A stretch of DNA of 53,555 bases, from positions 1 to 53,555 of the forward strand of contig CAZVRZ010000016.1 of the NCBI GenBank assembly GCA_964629965.1. Reading direction: 5' to 3'. Shown here in pieces: positions 44,239 through 53,512 of the stretch. Within the stretch, counting starts at the first letter, position 1. Every line of letters starts with the position of its first letter. The notes below the pieces were generated by a model that was not told where the DNA came from, did no database searches, and saw nothing but the letters and a program-made list of their open reading frames with translations. Both the position numbers and the translations under genes were made by a program. Origin of the DNA: CAZVRZ01 sp964629965. GTDB taxonomy: Bacteria; Chloroflexota; Anaerolineae; Anaerolineales; UBA4823.

Positions 44239-47200
44239 CTATCTTAATAATGGTAAATATGTTGTGTACTCAGGATAGCCAAATACAGCAAAAGTGCCCA
44301 GCGAGTCGATCATGGTATGAGCCTGCTTGGAAATAGTAAAAATCGTACTTTCAAGAGCAACCCATTCGCCAAGGTCTTCTTGCCAACGATATATTTTGAC
44401 GGACGATAATTTTACATTTTGCAAACTACCCGCTGACGCCATTAAATTGATGGGGATATTGAAAGAAACATTTCCTACGATCTGGTGAGGCGCGCTAAGA
44501 AACACTAATCCTTCAGGAGGCTCACCTGTCATTTGTGCCGGGTTGATAGTGATTTGAGAGTCGACTGATAGGCTTCCTGATGGGATGAACAATTCCACCT
44601 GCCCATCGCCGGAGAAAATTGAAGCTTCCTGAGAGGCTGAAACAGCCCTGAGGCTAAAGCTGTTTTCGATTTGGACGTTGCGCTTCGCTTCATCGGTCGC
44701 CAAAACTTCCACAAAGCCATCCGTGGGGAGTGCTGTTGACATGGTAAATATTCCTGTGTAAGCCATGGCTGTATTATCATAAATCATTTCAACCACCATT
44801 GGAGTAACAGCGCCAGATTGGGTAACCGTAACTGCGGGAGATGACGATAGAGGCGCAGACGATTGAACTACGATCTCTACACTATTCGCCTGGAGTCCAG
44901 GATGCACGCTGGTTTCCAGGTTAAAAGGAGCCTGTTGTAATAGTAGAGTGGCAGCGCCGTTCGAGGCGAGGCTCCCTGCATCTTCTACCATATCCCGGGG
45001 AGTACAACTAATCCTGGCAGAGTTGATCCATAAATCGGGAGCTTCGAAAATTCTCCAACGTGATATGACAATAGTATCCCCATTACCCGCTCCGACAATT
45101 TTTATTTCACCATCAGCATCGGTATAGCCTTCAAAAATAGTTCGGTTTGTTCTCTTCAGCCATACCGCCGCGCCTTGAACAGGCTGCTGAAAAAGGCCAT
45201 CCTTTGCAATATAAACCGGCTCTGTCTCACAAGCATGGGTTTGAGCATCTGCTCCAATGACAATATCGCTCCAGGCTGCAACCGGAATATTTTCAGGCCC
45301 GCTGACAACGCTGCCTCTATCTCCAGGCGAGATAAATTCCCACCGGCTGGGATTGGTTGTATCCTGGTATTTTCTAATCAGGGTCTCCCAATCTGATTCG
45401 TGATTATTTTGCCACTGCAGGGTGTCTTCGCATTTCTGGCTCCATAAACCAGGCACGCCCTGCATGGCAAACTCCGAAGTCGATGCAATGCCCTCCATGA
45501 TAGTTGCATTTATGTTTTTTGTCACAGTGGGAAGAGCGCGAGATGTGCATTCTGCCAATTGATCAATCTTTCCGAAAACATTTATTTTTCTACTGTGTGA
45601 ATCTTCTATACCCAACCCGTAATGCCCGAATTCGTGTACCACATTAAATCCTTCCCAGGTATTCAAATCAGACCAACTATGTTTGACCGTTTTTCCTGCC
45701 GTCCGGATCACATCCATCCCGTCAGCATAAGCAGGAAAAGTAAAATTCATCACAACTGGATAAAGGTAGTCTGCATCGGACCAATGTTGGCCCTCATCGT
45801 ATAGGGTCACTTTTTCCAACAGCATCTGCCCATCGGTGGCATCGTATAATAAGTTCGACCCATCTTCAAAAGAAAGCTTTAATGGATCTGCAAATTCGCC
45901 CGAGGTAATATCCCATTGTACAGATGCAACCAGGTTGAATCCGATCAAAGTATTGCTCTTTTTGATGACCAGGGGAGGAATGTTGGTGATGTCTGTAACA
46001 GCCAGGGGCGCTGGCTCGCCAAGGGTTGGAATGTCCAGGCTGGTGAGATAGACCCGATAAGCCCAGTTCTGGCTGGAATCCCAGTTGTGATTTCCCTTGC
46101 CGGTTGCAACTTCGATTATCAGCAAGCGAGCAACCAGCGTCTCATTTACTTGTAGGCCAGGGATCTCCAGGGCGCCCGTTGAATCAGTTTTACCTGCCAG
46201 GAGGCCATTGCGGAATACTTGCGCTCCGCTAACCGGATTTCCCAATTCGTCCTGCACGCCAACAACGGGAGTATGAGCTTCTCCAAGCTTGAGCACAACA
46301 ATATCATAGTTGCTTACACCACTGCGGTAATGCAGCGGGGGCTGGTCTGCCGGCCCATTCCAGGAAGCCCAATTACTTCCAGTGATGTATATTCCCCCGC
46401 TGCCATCCAACGCGATTCCGCCGCCACGATCAGTCCTGCCGTAGAAGGTGTGCCAGCGATAAGCGCCCGCTGTGTCGAGCTCAAGTACTACGAGATCATT
46501 CGTATCATTGAAAGCATGCAGCGGCGCCTGGCCTGCTGGCCCATTCCATGAGAGGCCGCTATTACCGCCAATATACACCCCGCCGCTGCCATCCACCGCT
46601 ATTCCGATGCCAATATCACGAGTTGTCGATCCGTAGAACGTGTGCCATAGATAGGCGCCCGCCGCGTCGAGCTTGAGCACTACGATATCATCATCGTTAT
46701 AACTGCTACTGTGGGCATGCAGTGGGGCCTGGCCCGCCGGCCCACTCCATGAAGCAATACTTGCGCCGGTAATGTACACTCCGGCGCTGCCGGCCACCGC
46801 GATCCCGTATCCATACTCGTAAAGGATCGAACCGTAGAAGGTGTGCCACTGATAATCTCCCGCCGCATCGAGCTTGAGCACTACGATATCATCGCCCAAT
46901 TCCTCACCACCGCTATGAGCATGCAGCGGCGCCTGGCCTGCCGATCCGTCCCATGAAGAGCCGCTATAACCAGTAACGTACACCCCGCCGCTGCTATCCA
47001 CCGTGACAGCTCTACCAATATCATTATAAAAATCCATCGAACCGTAGAAGGTGTGCCACTGATAATCTCCCGCTGCATCGAGCTTGAGCACAAGGATATC
47101 TGTACTCATCTCATCCGCGCCGCTATAGGCATGCAGCGGGGCCTGGCCTGCCGGCCCATTCCATGAAGCGCTGCTGTTGCCAGTAAGGTATATCCCACCG

Positions 47201-47844
47201 CTGTCGTCTACGGCGATTCCTCCACCGTAATCGCACCACCCGCCGTAGAAAGTGTGCCATTGGTAGGCCCCTGCCGCGTCGAGCTTGAGCGTGATGATAT
47301 TGCTCAAGCTATCACTGTAGGTGTGCAGTGGCGGCTGATCTGCCGGCCCGTTCCATGAAGCCAGGCTGGTGCCAGTAATATACACACCACCGCTGCCGTC
47401 CACCACGATATCGCTCCCCTCATCACGAACTGCCGATCCGTAGAAAGTGTGCCATTGGTATTCGCCCGCCGCGCCGAGCTTGAGCACAACGATATCTTCT
47501 TCGTTACCACTGTAAGCATGCAGCGGGGCCTGGCCTGCCGGCCCATTCCAGGAAGCGTGACTGCTTCCAGTAATGTATACCCCGCCGCTGCCATCTACCG
47601 CGATATCAGAGCCAGACTCATCAAAATACGTTGATCCGTAGAAGGTGTGCCACTGGTAAGAACCATTTTCCAAGGAGGAGGCTGGGCTGCCTATCGATAA
47701 TGGCAATTGGCTGGCGGTAGAGAAGCGCTTGGCCATGCCAGGCGGCAATCCGGCAGCCAATCCGGACGGCGTGCTGCCAACCGAGAGAGTAAGAGCAGCA
47801 GTTAAAACAATAATATTGAAATAAGAGAACCATCGTTTTTTCAT
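44239..47844 (-). CDS. Secreted SBBP-repeat beta-propeller protein with HExxH motif and LPLLR tail
   Basis: 1201 residues after AAGGAGGG. Signal peptide about 1-31. Seven repeats of about 65 residues follow (about 62-520). Each opens YQWHTFYGS and carries GGVYITG, SWNGPAGQAPLH and DIVVLKLDAAG, which fits one seven-bladed propeller. A carboxypeptidase-regulatory/Ig-like segment comes next (VVGVQDELGNPVSGAQVF). A region with FNVVHEFGHYGLGIEDSH contains an HExxH zinc-protease-like motif. Later beta domains lead to the tail YTTYLPLLR. Protein and DNA composition is more AT-rich than the left half of the window. Surface proteolysis or adhesion is possible. Confidence 0.85.
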   Translation of the reverse strand: MKKRWFSYFNIIVLTAALTLSVGSTPSGLAAGLPPGMAKRFSTASQLPLSIGSPASSLENGSYQWHTFYGSTYFDESGSDIAVDGSGGVYITGSSHASWNGPAGQAPLHAYSGNEEDIVVLKLGAAGEYQWHTFYGSAVRDEGSDIVVDGSGGVYITGTSLASWNGPADQPPLHTYSDSLSNIITLKLDAAGAYQWHTFYGGWCDYGGGIAVDDSGGIYLTGNSSASWNGPAGQAPLHAYSGADEMSTDILVLKLDAAGDYQWHTFYGSMDFYNDIGRAVTVDSSGGVYVTGYSGSSWDGSAGQAPLHAHSGGEELGDDIVVLKLDAAGDYQWHTFYGSILYEYGYGIAVAGSAGVYITGASIASWSGPAGQAPLHAHSSSYNDDDIVVLKLDAAGAYLWHTFYGSTTRDIGIGIAVDGSGGVYIGGNSGLSWNGPAGQAPLHAFNDTNDLVVLELDTAGAYRWHTFYGRTDRGGGIALDGSGGIYITGSNWASWNGPADQPPLHYRSGVSNYDIVVLKLGEAHTPVVGVQDELGNPVSGAQVFRNGLLAGKTDSTGALEIPGLQVNETLVARLLIIEVATGKGNHNWDSSQNWAYRVYLTSLDIPTLGEPAPLAVTDITNIPPLVIKKSNTLIGFNLVASVQWDITSGEFADPLKLSFEDGSNLLYDATDGQMLLEKVTLYDEGQHWSDADYLYPVVMNFTFPAYADGMDVIRTAGKTVKHSWSDLNTWEGFNVVHEFGHYGLGIEDSHSRKINVFGKIDQLAECTSRALPTVTKNINATIMEGIASTSEFAMQGVPGLWSQKCEDTLQWQNNHESDWETLIRKYQDTTNPSRWEFISPGDRGSVVSGPENIPVAAWSDIVIGADAQTHACETEPVYIAKDGLFQQPVQGAAVWLKRTNRTIFEGYTDADGEIKIVGAGNGDTIVISRWRIFEAPDLWINSARISCTPRDMVEDAGSLASNGAATLLLQQAPFNLETSVHPGLQANSVEIVVQSSAPLSSSPAVTVTQSGAVTPMVVEMIYDNTAMAYTGIFTMSTALPTDGFVEVLATDEAKRNVQIENSFSLRAVSASQEASIFSGDGQVELFIPSGSLSVDSQITINPAQMTGEPPEGLVFLSAPHQIVGNVSFNIPINLMASAGSLQNVKLSSVKIYRWQEDLGEWVALESTIFTISKQAHTMIDSLGTFAVFGYPEYTTYLPLLR

Positions 47845-48021
47845 CCAAACACCCTCCTTATCGATACCTTTGCATATCCGAATGATTGCCAGCCAGCCGC
47901 TCCCATACCCCTGGAGACAAAGCTGCCATCAGCCTTCATGCGCTGGTTGGCCTGCCCTATGCTAAAAGACTCCTGTGCTGGCAGTATAGCGCGGGCAGAA
48001 AGCCTTTATGTTTTAAGTCTA

Positions 48022-49671
48022 TTACCGCCTTAATAACAGCGGCAGGAATAATCTGAGGATAATGACCTCGTATGCTCCTATGTCAACGAAGCTGCCTTGT
48101 GGACGGATCACCCCATTTTTGTCGTAAGCTGGTGCGCCTGCATTTGTGCCCTTATCCATAGCTGGCGAACTAAACTGAAGACGGTAATCCCCTGTAACGC
48201 CGTTTACGAACTGTGGGTCAACATGAATGTTGTTTGAACCACTGGGAGGCGAGGCGCGGTTACAGTAATTATTGGCGTTGTTCCAGATGTCATTGTAATC
48301 AATGATCGGATTCATACTATTCCAGGCGTGTATTCCGCAATCAGCATGACCTACAACGATATTGTTTACGAGCGTAGCCGTATAGGGTACGGTCTGCGTA
48401 GGCGGCCAAGTGAATACTTCTATTCCCATTGCCCCGTTTTGCACAACCGTGTTGTTGGCTATTGTAGGGCTAACATTTGCAATTCTAATCCCGCTATTTG
48501 AATTATTTACTATCACGTTATTGGTCAAGATGACAGGCTGTCCCATATTTTCAACGTTGATGCCCCCCCCGGACCATTCTGATGTTGCTTGGTTGTTACG
48601 TATGTCATTCCCTTCGATAACAACAATCGCAGTAGCGGAGTCTAAAATATTAACAGAACCTTGTTGGAGAGCCGTATTAAACAAAATGGCGTTGTGTTTA
48701 ATCGTCACTGTAGCACTGTCCCGCGCCTCGATACCAGCACCAGATAAGGCCGATGAGTTATAGGTAATAATATTGTCTTGTATGATCCCTGAAGCGTCAT
48801 TAACCATCAACACTCCGCTTCCACCTCCGTATCCTGAAGCGCTAGCTGTTCGGTTATAGCTGATGGTATTACTGATAATTGAGGCTGAACCATATTGGAC
48901 AAGAATACCGCCGCCGCGTCCCCCCGCGCTATTTGAGATAATTGTATTGCCTGTTATTACCACCGTTCCAGAACGGATATAAATACCACTGCCATCATCG
49001 TCGGAAGTGTTGGAATAAATCACGTTTGCAGAGATTGTCGGAGAGGCATTATTCGTCACGTATATACCTCCGCCCCATATCGTGGCATGATTGTTTTGGA
49101 TGTTATTGTGGCTGATAGTCGGTGAACCCCCATTAACCCGTATCCCGGCGCCATAGCCAACATTGCTCCCATTAGAACCCGTCACCGTGAACCCATCTAC
49201 AAGTGTGTTCGTTCCGGTGATGAAAATTACCCAATCACCGGGAGAAGCAGCGGCGTCGAGTGTTGTTATATATGAGTTGGGATCCCGCGCCGAAAAATCA
49301 ATAGAATATCCGCCGAGTAGAGATGTGATGCCTTTCGTGATAACTACAGTAGCCGTAGCGTAATCACTCCAATAGGGAACGTAGGCGGTCATTGTTCCTG
49401 TGTATATACCTGTGGCTACGCGGATTTCATCGCTGTCTTGGGCTATTTGAATAGCGCGCTGAACTGTACGGCAAGGAGCAGCACTGTTTACACAATCATT
49501 GGCGGTATCGGTTCCGTTTGTGGAAACATATCGCACTGTTACATCAAGTGATGTCAATACATCTGCCCTTGCGCTAACTGATTGTGCGGATACCAGCGAT
49601 AATGAACCAAAAACAAGTGCAAAACCGCCGAACAGAGAGATCATTATAAGGTTGAATCGCTTGGTGTTCAT
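48022..49671 (-). CDS. Secreted beta-helix protein with FLPLLLRR tail
   Basis: 549 residues from ATG 49671, which has AAGGA upstream; a start eight codons earlier is possible. The signal peptide (about 1-30) ends VSAQS. CRTVQRAIQIAQDSDEIRVATGIYTG is the typical entry to a DUF1565/beta-helix domain, followed by GGGIYVTNNASPTISANVI-type coils. SPAMDKGTNAGAPAYD and VDIGAYEV mark the choice-of-anchor-Q end, then LRLFLPLLLRR. It is exported and probably surface attached by the same route as the three other LPLxxR proteins here. Confidence 0.87.
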   Translation of the reverse strand: MNTKRFNLIMISLFGGFALVFGSLSLVSAQSVSARADVLTSLDVTVRYVSTNGTDTANDCVNSAAPCRTVQRAIQIAQDSDEIRVATGIYTGTMTAYVPYWSDYATATVVITKGITSLLGGYSIDFSARDPNSYITTLDAAASPGDWVIFITGTNTLVDGFTVTGSNGSNVGYGAGIRVNGGSPTISHNNIQNNHATIWGGGIYVTNNASPTISANVIYSNTSDDDGSGIYIRSGTVVITGNTIISNSAGGRGGGILVQYGSASIISNTISYNRTASASGYGGGSGVLMVNDASGIIQDNIITYNSSALSGAGIEARDSATVTIKHNAILFNTALQQGSVNILDSATAIVVIEGNDIRNNQATSEWSGGGINVENMGQPVILTNNVIVNNSNSGIRIANVSPTIANNTVVQNGAMGIEVFTWPPTQTVPYTATLVNNIVVGHADCGIHAWNSMNPIIDYNDIWNNANNYCNRASPPSGSNNIHVDPQFVNGVTGDYRLQFSSPAMDKGTNAGAPAYDKNGVIRPQGSFVDIGAYEVIILRLFLPLLLRR

Positions 49672-49721
49672 TTTGTAGCATCCTTCTTTGCTCAAACGTA
49701 TGGGCTTGCCTTAAGCAGGTC

Positions 49722-49732
49722 AACGAATTAAG
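49722..49732. repeat. AACGAATTAAG direct repeat, left copy
   Basis: Identical 11 bp at 53501-53511. The two copies bracket the AT-rich four-gene block and the tandem array. Confidence 0.4.
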
Positions 49733-49825
49733 ATGTCTGAACCTCATTCTGGCGAACTCATCTGGATAGATTGTATACCCCCTAAGCCAACCGGCGCAAG
49801 CCGAAAATCTTGTTGGGGTGGGGCT

Positions 49826-49945
49826 GCATGGCTCGCTCGAGTCGGGGCAGGAGTTGTACTCAACCGGGAGTTGTACTCAACCGGGAGTTGTACTCAACCG
49901 GGAGTTGTACTCAACCGGGAGTTGTACTCAACTCACGGGTCTGGC
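49826..49945. repeat. 17-bp tandem repeat array with flanking CTCGAGTCGGGGC block
   Basis: GCATGGCTCGCTCGAGTCGG is followed by four exact 17-bp units starting GAGTTGTACTCAACCGG (49851, 49868, 49885, 49902). A fifth unit changes into ACTCACGGGTCTG. Each unit contains the short inverted repeat GTTG-TACT-CAAC. A single permuted copy is at 31935-31983. It is translated by chance as a repetitive peptide, but no gene is supported. Confidence 0.85.
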
Positions 49946-50309
49946 TCGGCTAATGAGGGCTGCATAGCGGCGGAGTCTCCAATGCAACCCGGCAACCTGG
50001 CAGGGTGGATAGACCCGCCCTTACGCGCTCTGGCAGACTCGCTCATACGCCTGGGATAGACTCCCTCTACCTCCTCATCCCCAGGTCGAGCAGGCAGCAG
50101 GCGGCGCAGGACTCGAAGAGCAAGTCAAAGGAGCGTTGCGCATTGATGGCGAATTCCGAAAAGAGGTCCACCTGAGGCGGAATCACAGATTCGAGTACAA
50201 AGTCCTGCGCGTCAGCCGCCGCGCCCGACACAAACCGTTCTGATCGAAGCCGCCGCCGCGGTCGCGAGTCGGCTGCACGCGCTTGTTGGGCGGCTAGCGT
50301 TATTTGACC
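49946..50309. other. Non-coding stretch with gene debris and an attC-like half site
   Basis: No intact gene. On the minus strand an open frame of about 70 codons ends at 50067 (…DFVLESVIPPQVDLF…CLLDLGMRR) without a clear start, probably a relic. GCCCAAC (RYYYAAC type, 50291-50285) follows the phosphotransferase stop. GGCTGCACGCGC (50271-50282) pairs with GCGCGTCAGCC (50207-50217) with one extra base. This recalls one arm of an integron attC site, but the far core is not present. Confidence 0.35.
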
Positions 50310-51314
50310 CTAACTCAAGAATTTGTTCCAGTATTCTACGGAAGGCCTTGCCCATTGTTCGAAAGTTAATGATTTTTCCCTGCCGGGAATACCACCTTCA
50401 TTCCTTTGCCAATGACGCCAGAAACTTAATGTCAAATCAAGCATATACAATTGCTGGTGTTCAACGAAGCCAGACTGCATGGGTTTCAGCCTAAGATATT
50501 CAGTGACAAAAGCATCGGCGAGAGGCTCATTTTCTTTTAGATAGGTTGTTACCTGTAAAGACAAGTCAGCTTGGCCATCACCGAAGTGAGCCGTCATCAG
50601 GTCAAATATCCCGCTGATGCGCCATCTTCCGTCAGTGTGCATTACTACTGTATTGTGCTCGCCATAATCGGCCAAAACTATGCACGGTCTGTAAGCAAGC
50701 CGCAGAACAGGCTTGGCTTTGGCAACCACATTTTCTATCCATTCCACATCGGATGATGTTGTGTGGTTATTGTAACTTTGCGCCGCCGCTACTTTATCTC
50801 GAATACAGTCCACAATCCAGTCGCGATAGTGTTTTTCAAAGGGCTTCACGCTCTTTGTTTCCACATCATATTTGCCTGCACACTCCCAAGCAAGTGTCTG
50901 CGCCTCCACCAACATACTTGCCAGAGCGCGTGCAATTTCTGCCCTGTCGTTAAAAGTCAACTGTGACGCCGCAGCTTTGTCCCGAAGGTGCAGTCCAGGC
51001 ATTCTGGGCATGATGACAAAACTCCAGCCAAAAATATCGCTGGATGGCTCCAGTAAATAGGGATGCGGCACTGGCGCACAAGTTTGCTCATGCAACTGGT
51101 CAACGATGAATTGTTCGGTTGGGAATTGCCAAGGGTAGTGCGGCGCTCCCCTAAATACGAATTCACCGAGGGTGCTAGTCAAGAAGACATTTTGCCCAAA
51201 CAGTCCGAATGGAATCAGCTCTGCTCTGACGAAGTCACCTAAATGTAGTCGAGTAAGAGCTGCTTGAAATTGCTCTGGTGAGATTAGCCCTAAGCGTTTC
51301 GAATACTCTTGCAT
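50310..51314 (-). CDS. Phosphotransferase of the aminoglycoside/choline kinase-like family
   Basis: 334 residues. FGLFGQNVFLTST is the glycine loop, FVFRGAP takes the place of the nucleotide-binding strand, and PRMPGLHL matches family motifs. The catalytic loop reads VLADYGEHN: the Asp and the metal-binding Asn are five residues apart as expected, but the usual His of H-G-D is Leu. The metal-binding Asp is in SGIFDLMTAHFGD. It is probably a kinase acting on a small molecule; it may be inactive or of altered chemistry. The codon and base composition is AT-rich compared with the left half, and the start is 6 bp after the upstream gene. Confidence 0.78.
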   Translation of the reverse strand: MQEYSKRLGLISPEQFQAALTRLHLGDFVRAELIPFGLFGQNVFLTSTLGEFVFRGAPHYPWQFPTEQFIVDQLHEQTCAPVPHPYLLEPSSDIFGWSFVIMPRMPGLHLRDKAAASQLTFNDRAEIARALASMLVEAQTLAWECAGKYDVETKSVKPFEKHYRDWIVDCIRDKVAAAQSYNNHTTSSDVEWIENVVAKAKPVLRLAYRPCIVLADYGEHNTVVMHTDGRWRISGIFDLMTAHFGDGQADLSLQVTTYLKENEPLADAFVTEYLRLKPMQSGFVEHQQLYMLDLTLSFWRHWQRNEGGIPGREKSLTFEQWARPSVEYWNKFLS

Positions 51315-51320
51315 TATCTA

Positions 51321-51926
51321 TCAACTTCGGATCGGCTCTTTGTTAATAGGATTTCTATTTATTAGAAGCTTATGATTCCATACTTGCGCTTCAATATATG
51401 CACCTGTGTTGTTCGGAAGTTTTATTTTCCAAGTTTCTTCAGGTAAGCCTTTCTCGTCAACAATCGACATAATTTCAGTCAATGTAAAAACCTTCCCATG
51501 GTATTCAGGTATGTAATATTCCGTGGGCTTATCTTTGAATAACCACCAGGAAACCATACTATCGGGAAAAGTAAAACTAACATCTACTTCTGAAAAGGTA
51601 GAAATGGGGATACGAATTTCTCCATGAGTTTTTTTATCAGGCGCATTTTTCTCTATCCATTTTGATGATCCAAGAACCATACTTATTGGATGAGATTCTG
51701 AGGGTTGACCGCCCTTTTGGACAAAGACAGAGCGAACCCAGTTTTCTGTCTGCCGTCTATTATACAAATATTGAGTTGGGTCTTTGAATCGTTCAAATAG
51801 AATATTATCTTGATGTTGAATATAAAGGTTTTCCATAATTCGGATAGCTTCGCGATCTGGTAATTCCGACAGGCTTCGAAAAGGCACTGTATCAACATTA
51901 TAGTAATACGTTAAATAATCTATCAT
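51321..51926 (-). CDS. Conserved hypothetical protein
   Basis: 201 residues. Features are MIDYLTYYYN, PFRSLSELPDREAIRIM, LFERFKDPTQYLYNRRQTENWVR, PISMVLGSSKWIEKNAPD and the acidic/aromatic FTFPDSMVSWWLF. I recall similar hypothetical proteins in scattered bacteria but no function. It looks soluble with mixed alpha and beta content. It lies 6 bp upstream of the phosphotransferase gene, so the two form an operon. A GC-rich spacer of about 80 bp separates it from the methyltransferase. Confidence 0.75.
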   Translation of the reverse strand: MIDYLTYYYNVDTVPFRSLSELPDREAIRIMENLYIQHQDNILFERFKDPTQYLYNRRQTENWVRSVFVQKGGQPSESHPISMVLGSSKWIEKNAPDKKTHGEIRIPISTFSEVDVSFTFPDSMVSWWLFKDKPTEYYIPEYHGKVFTLTEIMSIVDEKGLPEETWKIKLPNNTGAYIEAQVWNHKLLINRNPINKEPIRS

Positions 51927-52008
51927 ACGCTTTCTCTTCGAGCGCCGAACGCCCGCTTCACCGGCTTGGCAGCGAGACGCCGATTCCCTTCGGGATCAGA
52001 ACCAATTT

Positions 52009-52764
52009 TTACTGTTTCTGAACAATCAACAAACCGCGATGTTCATTGGTCTCAATCCCTCGGCTGGTTGTCGATGTTTCTAATATTCGATTGATGTTCT
52101 GCCAATGCTTTTTCATTTCGATATCTTCTGGCCATGGCACTGACATCGCCCAAAACACGAATGAAGCAATGTCTTCGAACCAATACCCTACATCATACTC
52201 GCCTTGAGCAACAATGCGACATCCTTTTTCCTGAAATTGTTGGGCTAACTCACCAATAGGTTGCCACCAATCAGGTCCAAAACTGTCAGATGTCCATCCG
52301 AATGCTTCCAAGAAGTTTTTCGAACTTCTCTTCCCTACCATCTGGGTGATGAAATAACCACATGGCCGAAGCACTCGTAGAATTTCACTAACATACACTC
52401 GCAGGTGTCGAAGCAGAACCACATCAAAGCCATTCGCTTCAAATTTTAAGTTGCTACCATCCATTTCGATGAATTCGATATTGCGAATTGCCAGCCTTGA
52501 TTGATTGCTTTTTGCCGTCTCAATCATTGTGGGTTCAGCATCAATTCCAATGCCTTCACCGAAATTTGACGCCAATGACAAGAAAATCTCCCCGCCTCCA
52601 GTTCCTATATCTAAAACTCTGTCTGTGGGTTTGAGATGGGAACATACAATGCTTGAATAATCCCACGGAACCGGATCACGGCCAGTTTTTATGCGAGAAA
52701 AATCCCAACCTTCGCATTTCCCGTTTTCTCGAACAAGTTGTTCTAGTTCTGGTAAGGTTGCCAA
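52009..52764 (-). CDS. Class I SAM-dependent methyltransferase
   Basis: 251 residues. SAM motif I is VLDIGTGGGE (about residues 50-59), followed by GIGIDAEPTMIETAK (acidic residue of motif II), FIEMDGSNL and FDVVLLRHLRVYVSEILRVLRPCGYFITQ. The C-terminal part has several Trp residues (GPDWWQPIGE, VPWPEDIE) and may bind the substrate, which is unknown. The gene starts 11 bp after the membrane-protein gene and is AT-rich like its neighbours. Confidence 0.85.
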   Translation of the reverse strand: MATLPELEQLVRENGKCEGWDFSRIKTGRDPVPWDYSSIVCSHLKPTDRVLDIGTGGGEIFLSLASNFGEGIGIDAEPTMIETAKSNQSRLAIRNIEFIEMDGSNLKFEANGFDVVLLRHLRVYVSEILRVLRPCGYFITQMVGKRSSKNFLEAFGWTSDSFGPDWWQPIGELAQQFQEKGCRIVAQGEYDVGYWFEDIASFVFWAMSVPWPEDIEMKKHWQNINRILETSTTSRGIETNEHRGLLIVQKQ

Positions 52765-52775
52765 TTTCTATTACC

Positions 52776-53459
52776 TTATCTCTTTTTCTTCAACGCCTTT
52801 ATTCGATTCAACTGTTCTTGAAGTCCGAAACGGGCAAATAAATTTTGGATGCTAAAAGTAACAACGAAACTAATTGCAACGCCAATAATTGTGCGTAAAA
52901 AATCTGCCCCAGTTCCACCAACTGCAATCACAATGCATACGATAGTAACACTTATAAGAAAACTATTAATCAGTGAAATAAATATTTGTTGAATCCCAAC
53001 GGGCAGTAAATACTTGAAGAATGGAATGTGTTTCGCAACAAAACTGTCGGGGTCTTCGGCGTCAGCCTCAATGGAAAAAGAGGGATGTTCTTGAAGTGTC
53101 TTTTCTACTTCTGGATATTGTTTGTAGAAATTCTGTATTGAAATAATTCCAGCATAATAATAGGCGTTTCTTATATATTGAGTAACCAAAGCATCAAGGA
53201 AAACCACACCAACTATCACCAGCAAAAATGCAACACCTGCTGTAAGGAACATTGACATTGATAATTCGCTTTTTGAAATTTGAATAATTACCACCAGCGC
53301 GCCTAGTGAGGCTGTTAATAGGCTGACGTAAAAGTTGAATAATTGATTGACTGTATTTTGCCCGTGCATTGCCCACTGATTCAGAATTTCATATTCGGAC
53401 TTGATAAACTCTTCAGGAGAGGCTTTGGACGTGGCAAGGGCTTTTTTTATTGGCGGCAT
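52776..53459 (-). CDS. Four-helix membrane protein of unknown function
   Basis: 227 residues. Two membrane segments are at about 42-62 and 70-92. A soluble loop of about 60 residues (YYAGIISIQNFYKQYPEVEKTLQEHPSF) follows, then two more segments (about 152-180 and 186-204) and a basic tail (LNRIKALKKKR). Short upstream residues are helical (EFIKSEYEILNQWAMHGQNTV). The topology resembles SLATT-like or other small membrane effectors, but no firm family assignment is possible. It is probably the first gene of the AT-rich block. Confidence 0.6.
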   Translation of the reverse strand: MPPIKKALATSKASPEEFIKSEYEILNQWAMHGQNTVNQLFNFYVSLLTASLGALVVIIQISKSELSMSMFLTAGVAFLLVIVGVVFLDALVTQYIRNAYYYAGIISIQNFYKQYPEVEKTLQEHPSFSIEADAEDPDSFVAKHIPFFKYLLPVGIQQIFISLINSFLISVTIVCIVIAVGGTGADFLRTIIGVAISFVVTFSIQNLFARFGLQEQLNRIKALKKKR

Positions 53460-53500
53460 AATGTTTATACTTTTGGAAACCTTGTTTATTTTGACAAGCG

Positions 53501-53511
53501 AACGAATTAAG
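53501..53511. repeat. AACGAATTAAG direct repeat, right copy
   Basis: Identical to 49722-49732. It lies immediately beside the putative intron boundary. Confidence 0.4.
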
Positions 53512-53512
53512 G

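Noticed and set aside
49851..49932. Possible CRISPR array
   Set aside because: Units are adjacent with no spacers, 17 bp long, and there are no cas genes.
49733..50059. Plus-strand frame with a repeated peptide
   Set aside because: The repetitive peptide is only the translation of the 17-bp tandem array (17 is not a multiple of 3, so the frame cycles). No ribosome site or continuing domain.
51927..52008. Integron attC site between the methyltransferase and the unknown gene
   Set aside because: The GC-rich spacer resembles attC wording (GCCGAACGCCCGCTTCACCGG) but the core box has a mismatch and no paired second core was found.
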